64,000 nt of DNA from Nocardioides panacis (GCF_019039255.1 NZ_CP077062.1:1798001-1862000); one strand, 5' to 3'. Positions 18,461 to 27,984 are shown, counted from the first letter of the stretch. The notes: generated by a model not told the origin, from the letters alone. A program made the numbers and translations.

Positions 18461-19528
18461 CCCGGGGTCCGCGCTCACCGACCGGCCGACCCCGCACCTG
18501 GTGGTCGACGCCGACGTGCTGGTCGGCAACGTGGCCGCGATGGCGTCGTACGCCGCGGCGCGGGGCCTGGTGCTGCGACCGCACGCGAAGACCCACAAGA
18601 GCGCCGACGTCGCGCGCCTGCAGCTGGAGGCCGGCGCCGCCGGGCTGACGGTGGCGACGGTCTCGGAGGCGGAGGTGTTCGCCGACGCCGGCTGCCCGGA
18701 CCTGTTCGTCGCCTACCCGCTCTGGGTGGACGCGGCCCGCGGCGCCCGGGTGCGGGCGCTCGCCGAGCGGGTGACGCTCAGCGTCGGCGTCGACTCCGTC
18801 GAGGGTGCTCGCGCGCTGGCCGCGCACGCGCCGGGCACCGCCGTGCTCGTCGAGGTGGACTGCGGGCACCACCGCTCCGGCGTGCCGCCGACGCTCGCCG
18901 GGGAGACCGCCGAGGGCGCCGCGCGGGCCGGTCTCGACGTGCGCGGCGTGTTCACCTTCCCCGGCCACAGCTACGCGCCGGGCGCCGCCGGTGCCGTCGC
19001 CGCCCAGGAGTCCGACGCGCTGCGTACGGCGGCCGCCTCGCTGTCCCAGCACGGGATCGAGCCCGTCGTCGTCAGCGGCGGGTCGACGCCGAGCGTGGCC
19101 GACGCCGACGCCGAGGTGCTCACCGAGCTGCGTCCGGGCGTCTACGTGTTCGGCGACGCGCAGCAGTGGGAGCTGGGCGCCGTCGAGCCCCGCGACGTCG
19201 CGCTGACCTGCCTCTCCACCGTGGTCAGCCACGCCGGAGGGCGGGTCGTGCTGGACTCCGGCAGCAAGGTGCTCGGCGCCGACCGCCCCGGGTGGGCCAC
19301 GGGCTACGGCCGGCTGCTCGACCACCCGGCCGCCCGCATCGGCCTGCTCTCGGAGCACCACGCGGTCGTCGACTGGGGCGACCGCGCGCTCCCCCGCTCG
19401 GCAGCCGGGTCCGGGTCGTGCCGAACCACGTCTGCACCGCGGTCAACCTCGCCGACGAGCTGGTCGTCGTCCGCGGCGGCACCACCGCCGACGTCTGGCC
19501 CGTCACCGCCCGCGGAGCCAACACGTGA
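18453..19528 (+). CDS. PLP-dependent D-amino-acid aldolase/dehydratase family protein (frameshift)
   Basis: A fold-III PLP enzyme of the D-threonine aldolase / D-serine dehydratase (DSD1) family, about 358 residues. The barrel domain starts TPHLVVDADVL and carries the PLP lysine in RPHAKTHK. The C-terminal domain has the metal-binding His-x-Cys in PNHVCTAVNLAD. The reading frame breaks at the C5 run 19391-19395: adding one C joins DRALP to PLGSRVRVVPNHVC. The native enzyme therefore cleaves D-beta-hydroxy amino acids or deaminates D-serine; the sequence does not decide which. It overlaps both neighbours. Confidence 0.85.
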
Positions 19529-20193
19529 CCCGGCCGGACCTGGTGGTCTTCGACTGCGACGGCGTGCTCGTCGACACCGAGCGGCTGACGGTCGGGGTCG
19601 AGGCCCGCGTGCTCGGCGAGCTCGGCTGGCCGATCTCGCCGGCCGAGGTGGTGGAACGCTGGATGGGCAAGTCCTCGGCGGCCAACCTCGCCGACGTGGC
19701 GGCGCGGCTCGGGCCCGAGGGGGCGCGGGAGTTCGACGAGCGGACCACCGCCGAGCTGCACGCGACCTTCGAGCGCGAGCTGACCGCGATCGACGGCGTG
19801 GTGGCCCTGCTCGACCACCTCGACGCACGGGAGGTCGCGACCTGCGTCGCGTCGAGCGGCACGCACGAGCGGATCCGCCGCACGCTCGGCATCACCGGCC
19901 TGCACCCGCGCTTCGACGGCCGCATCTACAGCGCCACCGAGGTGCGGCACGGCAAGCCCGCCCCCGACCTGTTCCTGCACGCGGCCGCCGCGATGGGCGT
20001 GCCGGCCGTCTCGTGCGCGGTGGTCGAGGACAGCGTGTACGGCGTCCGCGCCGGCGTCGCCGCCGGCATGACGGTCTACGGCTTCGCCGGCGGCCTGTCG
20101 AGCGCCGAGGCGCTGGCCGCGGAGGGTGCGATCACCTTCGACCGGATGGCCGACCTCCTCGAGGTGCTCGCCCCGGCGCCGGCCCGGTCCTAG
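19525..20193 (+). CDS. HAD-superfamily hydrolase, beta-phosphoglucomutase-like
   Basis: A 222-residue HAD subfamily IA protein. Motif I FDCDGVLVDTE (nucleophile Asp and acid/base Asp), motif II VASSGT, motif III Lys in RHGKPAPDLF, motif IV VVEDSVYGVRAG. An alpha-helical cap lies between motifs I and II. It could be a phosphoglycolate-type phosphatase or a sugar-phosphate mutase. It overlaps the D-amino-acid enzyme by 4 bp at the start. Its stop TAG overlaps the stop of the convergent GNAT gene. Confidence 0.9.
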   Translation: MTRPDLVVFDCDGVLVDTERLTVGVEARVLGELGWPISPAEVVERWMGKSSAANLADVAARLGPEGAREFDERTTAELHATFERELTAIDGVVALLDHLDAREVATCVASSGTHERIRRTLGITGLHPRFDGRIYSATEVRHGKPAPDLFLHAAAAMGVPAVSCAVVEDSVYGVRAGVAAGMTVYGFAGGLSSAEALAAEGAITFDRMADLLEVLAPAPARS

Positions 20194-20744
20194 GAGCCCT
20201 CCCACTCCGAGCGGAGCACGGCGAAGTCGTCCTCGTCGGTCCACTCGCCCTTGAACAGCTCGTTCTGCACGAGGTGCGCCTCGTGCCGCATGCCGATCTT
20301 GGTGAGCACGCGAGCGGACGCGACGTTGCGGGCGTCGATGCGGCCGATCACCCGGCGCAGGCCGAGCAGGTCGAACGCGATGTGCAGCATGTGCCGGGCG
20401 CCCTCGGTCGCCAGCCCCTGGCCCGCGAAGTCCGGGTGTAGCACGTAGCCCACCTCGCCGCGCAGGTGGTCGACGCTGCGCAGGATCAGCACGAAGTCCC
20501 CGACGAGCCGACCGGTCCGCTTGTCGAGCGCCGCCAGCGTCACGCCCTGGCCGTCGGCCTCCACGACCAGGCCCTGGTGCCGCACGAGCGCGGCCCGGGC
20601 GGACTCCTCGTCGCGCGGGAACCAAGGCAGGAACCGGGCCACGTCCTCGCGCCGGTGCAGGTCGAGGAACTCCTCGAAGTCGTCGGGCGTGTAGGTGCGC
20701 AGCCGCATCCTCTCGGTCTCGGCGGTGTACCCGGTGAAGTCCAT
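20190..20744 (-). CDS. GNAT N-acetyltransferase, RimJ/RimL type
   Basis: A 184-residue acetyltransferase of the group that modifies protein N-termini or small molecules (PF13302 type). It shows RLRTYTPDDFEEFLDLHRREDVARFLPW, the acetyl-CoA core GEVGYVLHPDFAGQGLATEGARHML and RRVIGRIDARNVASARVLTKIGMRHEAH. The start codon at 20744 shares one base with the stop of the upstream OsmC gene (TGATG), so the two are coupled. The substrate is unknown. Confidence 0.9.
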   Translation of the reverse strand: MDFTGYTAETERMRLRTYTPDDFEEFLDLHRREDVARFLPWFPRDEESARAALVRHQGLVVEADGQGVTLAALDKRTGRLVGDFVLILRSVDHLRGEVGYVLHPDFAGQGLATEGARHMLHIAFDLLGLRRVIGRIDARNVASARVLTKIGMRHEAHLVQNELFKGEWTDEDDFAVLRSEWEGS

Positions 20745-21169
20745 CAGCCGATCCTGCTCTCGACGGGCGTGCCCAGCTCGACGGTCCGGCTGACCGTGCA
20801 GAGCCGGTCGTGGCTCTGCTGCACGGCCCGCGGGAGGACGTCGTACGCCGCCCGGCCGGCCTCGTCGTCGGGGAACTCGACGTCGAAGGACAGCACCAGG
20901 TTCGTCATCCGGTTGCCCTGCTCGTCGCGGATCTTGTCGCCGTGCACCCGCACGTCGAAACGGGTCGGCTCGGACCGCTTGGCGGTGATCAGGTCCACGT
21001 CGATGGCGCCGCAGCCGGCGATCGCGACCAGCAGCAGCTCGACGGGGGTGAACGTCTCGTCGGTGCCGCCCTGGCCGACCGCCAGCCGGCCGCCTCGCGG
21101 GTTGGTGGCCTCGTAGCGGCCCTTCTCCAGCCGGGTCATCTCGATGCTGCGCAGGGAGTCGTCGCTCAT
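20744..21169 (-). CDS. OsmC-family peroxiredoxin-like protein
   Basis: A 141-residue OsmC/Ohr-fold protein. It has the central helix PVELLLVAIAGCGAIDVDLITAKR with a cysteine in the position of the first reactive Cys, and the closing VSRTVELGTP. The second reactive Cys is probably the one in HDRLCTVSRT. Members reduce organic hydroperoxides. The start is ATG at 21169, 56 bp from the divergent malQ start. Confidence 0.88.
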   Translation of the reverse strand: MSDDSLRSIEMTRLEKGRYEATNPRGGRLAVGQGGTDETFTPVELLLVAIAGCGAIDVDLITAKRSEPTRFDVRVHGDKIRDEQGNRMTNLVLSFDVEFPDDEAGRAAYDVLPRAVQQSHDRLCTVSRTVELGTPVESRIG

Positions 21170-21225
21170 GCCCGCAGCCTAGGACCGGCAGCCGGCGGCC
21201 CGTGCCGATGGGACATGATCGGGGC

Positions 21226-23340
21226 GTGACCACGATCCCCGCGGACCTGCTCGAGCTCGCCCACGCCTACGGAGTCGCCACCGAGTTCCACGACTGGCGC
21301 GGCCGCCGGGTCGACGTACCGGAGCAGACCGTGTCGACCGTGCTCGCCGCGATGGACGTCGACGTCGCGGACCCCGCGCGGGCGCTGGCGGCGCGCGAGG
21401 AGGCCCGGTGGGCGCGGATGTTGCCGCCGAGCGTCGTGGTGGTCTCCGGCGAGGCGCGGTCCTTCCGGGTGCACGTCACCGACGGCGACCCGGTCGAGGT
21501 GAGCGTCGACCTGGAGGCCGGCGGCCGGCGTGACCTCACCCAGGTCGACCGCTGGGTGCCGCCGCGACGGGTCGGCAACCGCTCGGTGGGCGAGGCGACG
21601 TTCGCGGTGCCGACCGACCTGCCGCTCGGCTACCACCGGATCCGGGCCTGTTCCGGGCCGGTCACCGCGGAGGCCGTGCTGATCGTGACGCCGGCCTGGC
21701 TGGGGCTGCCCGAGTCGGTCCGGCACCGGCGCTCGTGGGGCCTGGCCGCCCAGCTCTACAGCGTCCGCTCGCGCCAGTCCTGGGGCGTCGGGGACCTCGT
21801 CGACCTCACCGACCTGGCCGTCTGGTCCGGCGCCGAGCTCGGCGCGGACTACGTGCTGGTCAACCCGCTGCACGCCGCCGAGCCGGTCGCGCCGCTGGAG
21901 CCCTCGCCCTACCTCCCCACCTCGCGCCGGTTCTTCAACCCGCTCTACGTCCGGGTCGAGCGGGTCGTGGAGTACGCCGCGCTGCCGGCCGCCGCCCGCG
22001 CGACGGTCGAGGCGCTCGCCGCCGACGTGCACGCCCGTCTCGACGACGTCGACGTGATCGACCGGGACACCGCGTGGACCGCGAAGCGCGCCGCCCTGCA
22101 GATCGTGCACGCCGCACCCCGCAGCGCCGGGCGCGAGAAGGACCTGGCCGCGTTCCGGGCCCGGCACGGCCAGGCGCTGCGCGACTTCGCCACCTGGTCG
22201 GCGATCGCCCAGGAGCACGGCAACGACTACCGCTCCTGGCCGGCCGAGCTGCAGGACGTGGACTCCCCCGCCGTCGCCGCGTACGCCGCCGCCCACGCAC
22301 GGGAGATCGCCTTCGAGGCCTGGCTGCAGTGGGTCGTGGACGAGCAGCTCCAGCTCGCCCAGGCGAAGGCCGTCGGTGCCGGCATGGCGCTGGGCACCAT
22401 GCACGACCTCGCGGTGGGCGTGCACCCCGGCGGCGCGGACGCCTGGCGGCTCCGGTCGACGTACGCCTCCCGCATCCAGGTCGGCGCACCGCCGGACCCG
22501 TTCAACCAGATCGGCCAGGACTGGAGCCAGCCGCCGTGGCGCCCGGACCGGCTCGAGGAGCTCGGCTACGCGCCGTTCCGCGACCTGATCGCCGCGGTGC
22601 TGCGGCACGCCGGCGGCGTCCGCGTCGACCACATCATCGGGCTGTTCCGGCTCTGGTGGATCCCCGAGGGCCGGCCGCCGTCCGAGGGCACCTACGTGCG
22701 CTACGACCACGAGGCGATGATCGGGGTGCTGGCGCTCGAGGCGCTGCGCGCCGGTGCGGTCGTGGTCGGCGAGGACCTCGGCGTGGTCGAGCCGTCCGCC
22801 CGTGACTACCTCAGGTCCCGCGGCATCCTCGGTACGTCGATCCTGTGGTTCGAGCGCGACGGGGACGGCGAGCCGCTCGCTGCCGAGCGCTGGCGCGAGC
22901 TCTGCCTGGCCTCGGTCACCACGCACGACCTGCCGCCGAGCGCGGGGTACCTGGCCGGCGACCACGTCCGGCTGCGCGACCGGCTCGGGCTGCTCGAGCG
23001 CAGCGTCGAGGACGAGCTCGCGGCCGACGACGAGGAGCGCGAGTCGTGGCTGGGCGAGGTGCGCCGCCGCGGGCTGCTGCCGGACGGGGCGGACACCGAG
23101 GCGACCGTGGAGGCGCTGCACCGCTACCTCACGCTGACCCCGGCGAAGCTGCTGTGCGTCTCGCTGGCCGACGCCGTCGGCGACCGGCGCACCCAGAACC
23201 AGCCGGGCACCACCGACGAGTACCCCAACTGGCGGGTGCCGCTGTCCGGCCCGGACTCGGCCCCCCTGCTGCTGGAGGACGTGCTCACCTCGCAGCGGGC
23301 CGCCCGGCTGGCCCGGTCGGTCGCCGTGCCGAGGGACTGA
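21226..23340 (+). CDS. malQ: 4-alpha-glucanotransferase
   Basis: Disproportionates maltodextrins by transferring alpha-1,4-glucan chains (GH77). The 704-residue protein is typical of the long actinobacterial MalQ, with an extra N-terminal beta domain (residues 1-170). The catalytic barrel shows SWGVGDLVDLTDLAVWSG, the nucleophile in GGVRVDHIIGLFRLWWIP, the acid/base in VVVGEDLGVVEPS and the third acid near VTTHDLPPSAGY. GTG at 21226 is the start. With the amylase and PpgK genes in this window it completes starch degradation to glucose-6-phosphate (inference). Confidence 0.95.
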   Translation: MTTIPADLLELAHAYGVATEFHDWRGRRVDVPEQTVSTVLAAMDVDVADPARALAAREEARWARMLPPSVVVVSGEARSFRVHVTDGDPVEVSVDLEAGGRRDLTQVDRWVPPRRVGNRSVGEATFAVPTDLPLGYHRIRACSGPVTAEAVLIVTPAWLGLPESVRHRRSWGLAAQLYSVRSRQSWGVGDLVDLTDLAVWSGAELGADYVLVNPLHAAEPVAPLEPSPYLPTSRRFFNPLYVRVERVVEYAALPAAARATVEALAADVHARLDDVDVIDRDTAWTAKRAALQIVHAAPRSAGREKDLAAFRARHGQALRDFATWSAIAQEHGNDYRSWPAELQDVDSPAVAAYAAAHAREIAFEAWLQWVVDEQLQLAQAKAVGAGMALGTMHDLAVGVHPGGADAWRLRSTYASRIQVGAPPDPFNQIGQDWSQPPWRPDRLEELGYAPFRDLIAAVLRHAGGVRVDHIIGLFRLWWIPEGRPPSEGTYVRYDHEAMIGVLALEALRAGAVVVGEDLGVVEPSARDYLRSRGILGTSILWFERDGDGEPLAAERWRELCLASVTTHDLPPSAGYLAGDHVRLRDRLGLLERSVEDELAADDEERESWLGEVRRRGLLPDGADTEATVEALHRYLTLTPAKLLCVSLADAVGDRRTQNQPGTTDEYPNWRVPLSGPDSAPLLLEDVLTSQRAARLARSVAVPRD

Positions 23341-23353
23341 CAGGATCGACCCC

Positions 23354-23965
23354 ATGAGCTTCGAGACCCGTACGACGTTCCGCCCCGGCGACGAGCACGT
23401 GAACGCCTACAAGCTGATGACCGCGATCGTCGTACCCCGGCCGATCGCGTGGGTCACGACGCTGTCGTCCGAGGGCGTGGTCAACCTGGCTCCGCACTCG
23501 TTCTACACCGTGGCGTGCGCGCGCCCGCCGATCGTCCAGTTCACCTCGGTCGGCCGCAAGGACACGCTCCGCAACGCCCTGGAGACCGGCGAGTTCGTGG
23601 TGAACCTCGCCTACGGGCCGCTGATGGACGCCGTGAACAACAGCTCGGCCGCCTTCGCCGCCGACCAGAGCGAGCCCGCCCAGCTCGGCATCACGATGGC
23701 GCCCAGCGAGGTGGTGCGACCGCCGCGCGTTGCCGACTCCCCCGCTGCCATCGAGTGCCGGCTGCACAGCACCCACGAGCTCGGCGACTCCACGATCGTG
23801 CTGGGGGACGTGGTGGCCTTCTCGGTCGCCGACGAGGTCCTCGTCGACGGTCACCCGGAGTTCACCCGGCTCGACCCGCTGGCCCGGCTCGGCAAGGACG
23901 AGTGGGGCGTGCACACGCAGGTCAGGTCGCTCACCCGGCCGCGCACGCCCGAGGACATCTCCTAG
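23354..23965 (+). CDS. flavin reductase-like (FMN-binding split barrel) protein
   Basis: A 203-residue protein of the flavin reductase-like domain family. It has PRPIAWVTTLSSEGVVNLAPHSFYTVACARPPIVQFTS, with the usual FMN phosphate pattern, then DTLRNALETGEFVVNLA and EFTRLDPLARLGKDEW. Relatives reduce FMN for two-component monooxygenases or act as flavoproteins of unknown role. It begins 13 bp after malQ but is unlikely to share its function. Confidence 0.9.
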   Translation: MSFETRTTFRPGDEHVNAYKLMTAIVVPRPIAWVTTLSSEGVVNLAPHSFYTVACARPPIVQFTSVGRKDTLRNALETGEFVVNLAYGPLMDAVNNSSAAFAADQSEPAQLGITMAPSEVVRPPRVADSPAAIECRLHSTHELGDSTIVLGDVVAFSVADEVLVDGHPEFTRLDPLARLGKDEWGVHTQVRSLTRPRTPEDIS

Positions 23966-23970
23966 GCCGC

Positions 23971-24375
23971 TCAGGCCGCGGGCACGGACCCGTGGAACAC
24001 CCGCAGCCGCCAGTGCCCGTCCTCCTCGACCGCGAGGCAGGTCAGCCGGATCGGGTCCTCGGCGGCGCTGTCCGGGTCACCCTCCAGGGAGACCGTGCCC
24101 AGCGCCGCGAAGGTCACCGCGCCCGGCCGGACGTCCAGCACCGAGACGGTGTCCCAGACCCAGCGGACGAAGCCGCGCTGCCCGAAGACCAGCTCCAGGT
24201 AGCCGCTCACCGCCTCGCGACCGAAGCTGACGGCGCCGGTGCCGAGCAGCGCCGCGTCCTGCGTGAACAGCTCCAGCGTCCGGTCCCGGTCCTTGGCGCG
24301 TACGGCGTCCTGCAGCTCGACCAGGATCCGACGGACCAGGTCGATCGCCTCGTTCTGACGTGCGGGGCCGCTCAC
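23971..24375 (-). CDS. NTF2-like/SnoaL-like protein
   Basis: A 134-residue cone-shaped alpha+beta protein. The N-terminal helix (AIDLVRRILVELQDAVRAKDRDRTLELFTQDAALLG) and the central strands ending DGHWRLRVFHGSVP are typical of the SnoaL-like/DUF4440 superfamily. The catalytic identity is unclear. GTG at 24375 is the start (VSGPARQNEA). It converges with the flavin reductase gene 5 bp away. Confidence 0.78.
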   Translation of the reverse strand: MSGPARQNEAIDLVRRILVELQDAVRAKDRDRTLELFTQDAALLGTGAVSFGREAVSGYLELVFGQRGFVRWVWDTVSVLDVRPGAVTFAALGTVSLEGDPDSAAEDPIRLTCLAVEEDGHWRLRVFHGSVPAA

Positions 24376-24570
24376 CCCTCGATCATCGCCGACCGCGGGG
24401 CGCGCGGTCGAGGGCGTGGTGTCCGCTCCGCGGGGGACGTTCGGCTCTGGCGCGGTCCCGGGCGGGCGCACGTCAGCGCGCGGTGGACCGGCACGGCGGA
24501 GCGCAGCGACACGACGCCGGCGGGGCCGGGTCCGGGCCGCTTCGCGGGCGGCTCGGCATAGCCTGCTCCC

Positions 24571-24966
24571 ATGGCGGTGGACCGGAGTCGCAGGGCACGA
24601 GGTGCCCGCAAGCGCAAGCGCCGCATGGAGCGCGTGGAGCACGACCTCAGCGACGCGCAGTGGACCGCGATCAAGGAGCTGTGGGGCGGTTGCGCCTACT
24701 GCGGGGCGACCGACCGGCCGCTCCAGCGCGACTGCGTGCTGGCGATCTCCCGGGGCGGGCGCTACACCCTCGACAACATCGCGCCGGCGTGCGGCTCCTG
24801 CAACGCGAGCAAGTGCAACGACGAGGTGACCGGCTGGCTGCGCCGCAAGCGCCTGGACGAGCGGGCCTTCCTGGTGCGCCAGCACGAGATCAACGGCCGG
24901 CTGATGCAGAGGTTCCCGGTCGCGTCCGTGGTGGAGGTCGGGCTTCTGGACTCGCAGGCCCGCTGA
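24571..24966 (+). CDS. HNH nuclease-like protein with a Cys in place of the catalytic His
   Basis: A 131-residue protein with a very basic start (RSRRARGARKRKRRMERVEH) suited to DNA binding, then an HNH/zinc-ribbon core. CAYCG supplies two zinc ligands, LQRDCVLAISRGGRYTLDNIAPACGSCNASKCND the rest. In active HNH enzymes the segment is usually Asp-His-Val; here it is Asp-Cys-Val. The Asn (LDNI) and the last CxxC are intact. Activity is therefore uncertain. The ATG at 24571 gives the shortest basic leader. The 24376-24570 gap to the divergent gene shows no other feature. Confidence 0.82.
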   Translation: MAVDRSRRARGARKRKRRMERVEHDLSDAQWTAIKELWGGCAYCGATDRPLQRDCVLAISRGGRYTLDNIAPACGSCNASKCNDEVTGWLRRKRLDERAFLVRQHEINGRLMQRFPVASVVEVGLLDSQAR

Positions 24967-24990
24967 CGGTCCGGGCCGTACGTCGCCCGG

Positions 24991-25650
24991 TCACGGCCCG
25001 CCCCGGCCCGACAGGCCGTCGGCCACCAGCACGACGCCCACCAGGGCGGTCACGCCCGCGACGAGCGTCGGCCCGGCGCGCACGACGCGGGCCCGCAGCT
25101 CGGCGAGCCGCGTCCTCGCCTCACCGGGCCGGAGGGCGTAGTAGGCGTAGATCGACCCGACGCCCGCGGTCGACACGACGGCGAACACCACGAACGCGAC
25201 GGCCGCGACCAGCCGGGCCGACTGGTGCTGCACCACCACGACCGCGGCCGCGGCGGTCAGCGTCCAGGGCTGCTCCAGCACGCCCAGCACGGCCGCCTCC
25301 CAGGGGCCGAGGCCCTCGAGCCGTCCCTCCCACCGCTTCGAGCCGCCGCCGGGGTGCGGGCGGTGCCGGCGCCGCCACTGCCGCACCGCCAGCGCGACCA
25401 GCACCAGGCCGAGCGCGACCTCGACGGCGTCCACCACGGTCCCGGCCGTGCCCCGGTGCAGCGGGTCGAACGCGCCGAGCTCGTAGCTGGCCACGAACAC
25501 CACCGTCAGGGAGACGACCCAGCCGACCAGGAACGTGCCGGCGTTGACCCGGGCCCGGGTCGTCTCCAGCAGCAGCAGGAACACCACCAGGGTGCTGGGC
25601 GAGAGGCTCGCCAGCAGACCCAGGAGCAGGACCGGGACGATCAGGGCCAT
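24991..25650 (-). CDS. GAP/Sap-family LysE-like membrane protein
   Basis: A 219-residue protein with six predicted membrane helices, starting MALIVPVLLLGLLASLSPSTLVVFLLLLE. This is the pattern of the GAP (Sap, sulfolipid-1-addressing) family of actinobacteria, related to LysE-type exporters. A basic loop (RQWRRRHRPHPGGGSKRWEGR) separates helices 3 and 4. Homologues in mycobacteria export glycolipids; the role here is unknown. No partner gene is adjacent. Confidence 0.82.
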   Translation of the reverse strand: MALIVPVLLLGLLASLSPSTLVVFLLLLETTRARVNAGTFLVGWVVSLTVVFVASYELGAFDPLHRGTAGTVVDAVEVALGLVLVALAVRQWRRRHRPHPGGGSKRWEGRLEGLGPWEAAVLGVLEQPWTLTAAAAVVVVQHQSARLVAAVAFVVFAVVSTAGVGSIYAYYALRPGEARTRLAELRARVVRAGPTLVAGVTALVGVVLVADGLSGRGGP

Positions 25651-25672
25651 CGCACCGGCTCCGGACCCCGCG

Positions 25673-26323
25673 TCACAGGATGTTCACCGCCCGCGCGACC
25701 ACCAGCGTGGCGAGGGTCAACGAGATCAGCGACTCGCCGATCATCATCAGCTTGGCCCAGCGCCTGATCGCCGACACGTCCGTGGGCCCGAACGCGGTCG
25801 CGGTGTTGAAGGACAGCGTCAGGTAGTCGGCGAACTGCGGGAACCAGTCGGACGTCGTCATCTCGGGGAGCGTCATCTCCGGGAAGACGAAGGCGGGGCA
25901 CGCGGTGGAGGGTCTCGTCGCCCTCGCCGCCGCTCCCCCGCCGTCGAGGTCCCAGAACCAGAGCGCGAACGTGATCACGTTGATCAGCCAGACGATGGCG
26001 CCGGTGGCGAACAGCTGCTGGGCCGACTCGAAGTGCCGCCCGGACAGGATGCCGGCGACCAGGCGAGCCGCGGACACGGCGTTGACGATCGTGATCAGCC
26101 CGATCATCAGCCCCGTGGTCACCCGCAGCCAGGAGCGGTCCCGGTCGATCCGTCCCGGGTCGCCGGCCACCAGCACCACGATGAAGAGCACCAGGAACAC
26201 CGGGTAGATCCAGTGCGGGGCCACCCGGAACGACCCCGGCAGCAGCTCGTGCAGGGCGCCCGCGGCGAGAGCGGCGGTGACCATCGGCCACCGTCGCTCG
26301 GCGCGCCGGCCGGCGGTGCTCAT
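25673..26323 (-). CDS. DUF1345-like membrane protein with a channel-like segment
   Basis: A 216-residue protein with about six membrane helices (ALAAGALHELLPGSF, IYPVFLVLFIVVLVAG, then IVWLINVITFALWFWDLDGGG). The C-terminal part, FADYLTLSFNTATAFGPTDVSAIRRWAKLMMIGESLISLTL, resembles the pore and last helix of two-helix potassium channels, with TATAFGPTD in the filter position. The family is annotated DUF1345 or ion channel-like; transport has not been shown as far as I know. It lies 22 bp downstream of the GAP-type gene's end, in the same direction. Confidence 0.72.
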   Translation of the reverse strand: MSTAGRRAERRWPMVTAALAAGALHELLPGSFRVAPHWIYPVFLVLFIVVLVAGDPGRIDRDRSWLRVTTGLMIGLITIVNAVSAARLVAGILSGRHFESAQQLFATGAIVWLINVITFALWFWDLDGGGAAARATRPSTACPAFVFPEMTLPEMTTSDWFPQFADYLTLSFNTATAFGPTDVSAIRRWAKLMMIGESLISLTLATLVVARAVNIL

Positions 26324-26389
26324 CGGCCCTCCGATCGCCTGGCCTCCTGTCGCCGGTGCCGGCCGGACGCCCGGGACCCGACCCCCGCC

Positions 26390-27038
26390 CTAGCTGAGGG
26401 AGAAGGGCGGGTACCGGTCGGTGACGAGGAGGATCGCGTAGGCCTCGACGCGGAGCCACCAACGTCCGACCCCCACCACGAAGTCGAACAGCCCGCGCGG
26501 GTAGCGCCCGGTGAACAGGATCGCGAACCAGGCGACGACGACCGCGAAGAAGGCCCCGATGGACAGGAAGAAGAGCACGATGAAGTGCGGGATCGCCAGC
26601 AGCCACTTCACCAGCGGCAGCCAGCGGTTCAGGTCGCGCTCGACGTCGGGGTAGTCCAGCTCGAGGTGCACGCTCTGCTCCTCGACCGTGGACGGGTACT
26701 GGTCGGTGAGCAGCACGACGTACGCACCGACCCGGGCACCGAACCGGGCCAGCTCGAGGGCGAAGTCGAACCACCAGCGCGGGTAGCGCTGCCGGAACAG
26801 GATCATCAGCAGGGTCGCCATGAACAGGCCGGCGGTGATCCCCCCCGCTCGTCGTGCTGACGGTCTGGCCGTTCTCGGTGTACACCGTCTGGCTCGCACC
26901 GGCGGTGAGCACCCCGAGGACGATCGCGATCGGGATGACCAGCACGAGCCGGAAGAAGGTCGTCGCCCGGTTCAGCTGGTCCGGGTAGTCGACCTCGAGC
27001 CGCGCGGCGTAGGCGGGCGGAGCCGAAGGCACGCTCAT
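26390..27038 (-). CDS. DUF4389 membrane protein (frameshift at C7 run)
   Basis: About 215 residues with two copies of the DUF4389 pattern: LEVDYPDQLNRATTFFRLVLVIPIAIVL and LELDYPDVERDLNRWLPLVKWLLAIPHFIVLF, each followed by an RYPRWWFDF- or RYPRGLFDF-type segment. The frame breaks at the C7 run 26840-26846; removing one C joins TTSGG to ITAGLFMATLLMILF. The ATG at 27038 starts MSVPSAPPAYAARL. The function is unknown; the internal duplication suggests a four-helix membrane protein with two equivalent cytoplasmic loops. The 27039-27192 gap upstream shows only low-complexity G/C runs. Confidence 0.8.
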
Positions 27039-27192
27039 GGGCCCTCCAGACTGCTGGACGTGAGCCCTCGGGCGCCAGAGGACCACCGGACTCCTGGGTT
27101 CCAGGCTCGCGGCGGCTCGGCAGGGGCGCAATAGTCCGATCCCCCCCCGGTCCCGGTAGTCAACCGGTGCCTCACGGGTCCGGGGGTGGGCG

Positions 27193-27984
27193 CTACCTCA
27201 CCCGGTTCCTCCGACCGGCGGCGAGCACCGTCGCCGGGTCCAGCCGTCGCCGCGCCAGCGCCTCGGCGACGATTCCGAGCTTCTGGTTCGAGCCGCGCGC
27301 ATAGCCGCGCAGCGCCTCGAAGGCGCTGTTCATGTCAAGGCGACCACTCTCGGCGAGGATGCCCTTGGCCTGCTCGATCACCACCCGCGAGTCGAGGGCG
27401 GCGTGCATCTGCTCGGCGAGCAACGACGCCCGGTGCAGCGACCGCTGCTGCAGGATGCCGACGGTCGCCACGTCCGCCAGGGCCTGCGCGACCTCGCGCT
27501 GGTCGGGGGTCATCGGCGGCTGCTCGGCACCGAACAGGCTGAGCCCACCGATGTTCTCCCCGCGCAGCCGCATCGGCAGCGACTGGACGGAGCGGAAGCC
27601 GGCACCCAGCGCGGCGGGGGCGAACCTCGGCCAGCGCTCGTGCTCCCGGGTCAGGTCGGCCGACGCCACGACCCGGCCGCTGCTGACCGACTCCAGGCAC
27701 GGGCCCTCGGCGCTCTGCAGCTCGAAGAGCCCGAGGACACGGGCGTCCTCGTTCGAGGAGGCCGTCGGGCTGAGGTTGCCGCGCGCGTCCACCAGCACGA
27801 TGCCGGCCGCGCTGATGTCGAACAGGCCCATGCAGGACGCGACCAGGAAGTCGAGGAAGCCGTCGATGTCGTAGTCGTCGACCAGCGTGTCGGCCAGGGA
27901 CACGAACGTCTCGGAGAGCACGCTCTCCCGTGCCCGTCCCGGCGGACCGGTCACCGGGTCCTGCGTCGGTCCACCCTCGGTCAT
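27193..27984 (-). CDS. GAF-ANTAR transcription antitermination regulator
   Basis: A 263-residue cytoplasmic protein: a GAF sensor domain at about 25-180 (DGFLDFLVASCMGLFDISAAGIVLVDARG, EGPCLESVSSGRVV, RSVQSLPMRLRGENIGGLSLFG), then a coil and a C-terminal ANTAR RNA-binding domain (ALDSRVVIEQAKGILAESG, ALRGYARGSNQKLGIVAEAL). ANTAR proteins bind paired stem-loops in mRNA leaders and prevent termination (known). Its start overlaps the stop of a second GAF-ANTAR gene by 4 bp. Confidence 0.92.
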   Translation of the reverse strand: MTEGGPTQDPVTGPPGRARESVLSETFVSLADTLVDDYDIDGFLDFLVASCMGLFDISAAGIVLVDARGNLSPTASSNEDARVLGLFELQSAEGPCLESVSSGRVVASADLTREHERWPRFAPAALGAGFRSVQSLPMRLRGENIGGLSLFGAEQPPMTPDQREVAQALADVATVGILQQRSLHRASLLAEQMHAALDSRVVIEQAKGILAESGRLDMNSAFEALRGYARGSNQKLGIVAEALARRRLDPATVLAAGRRNRVR

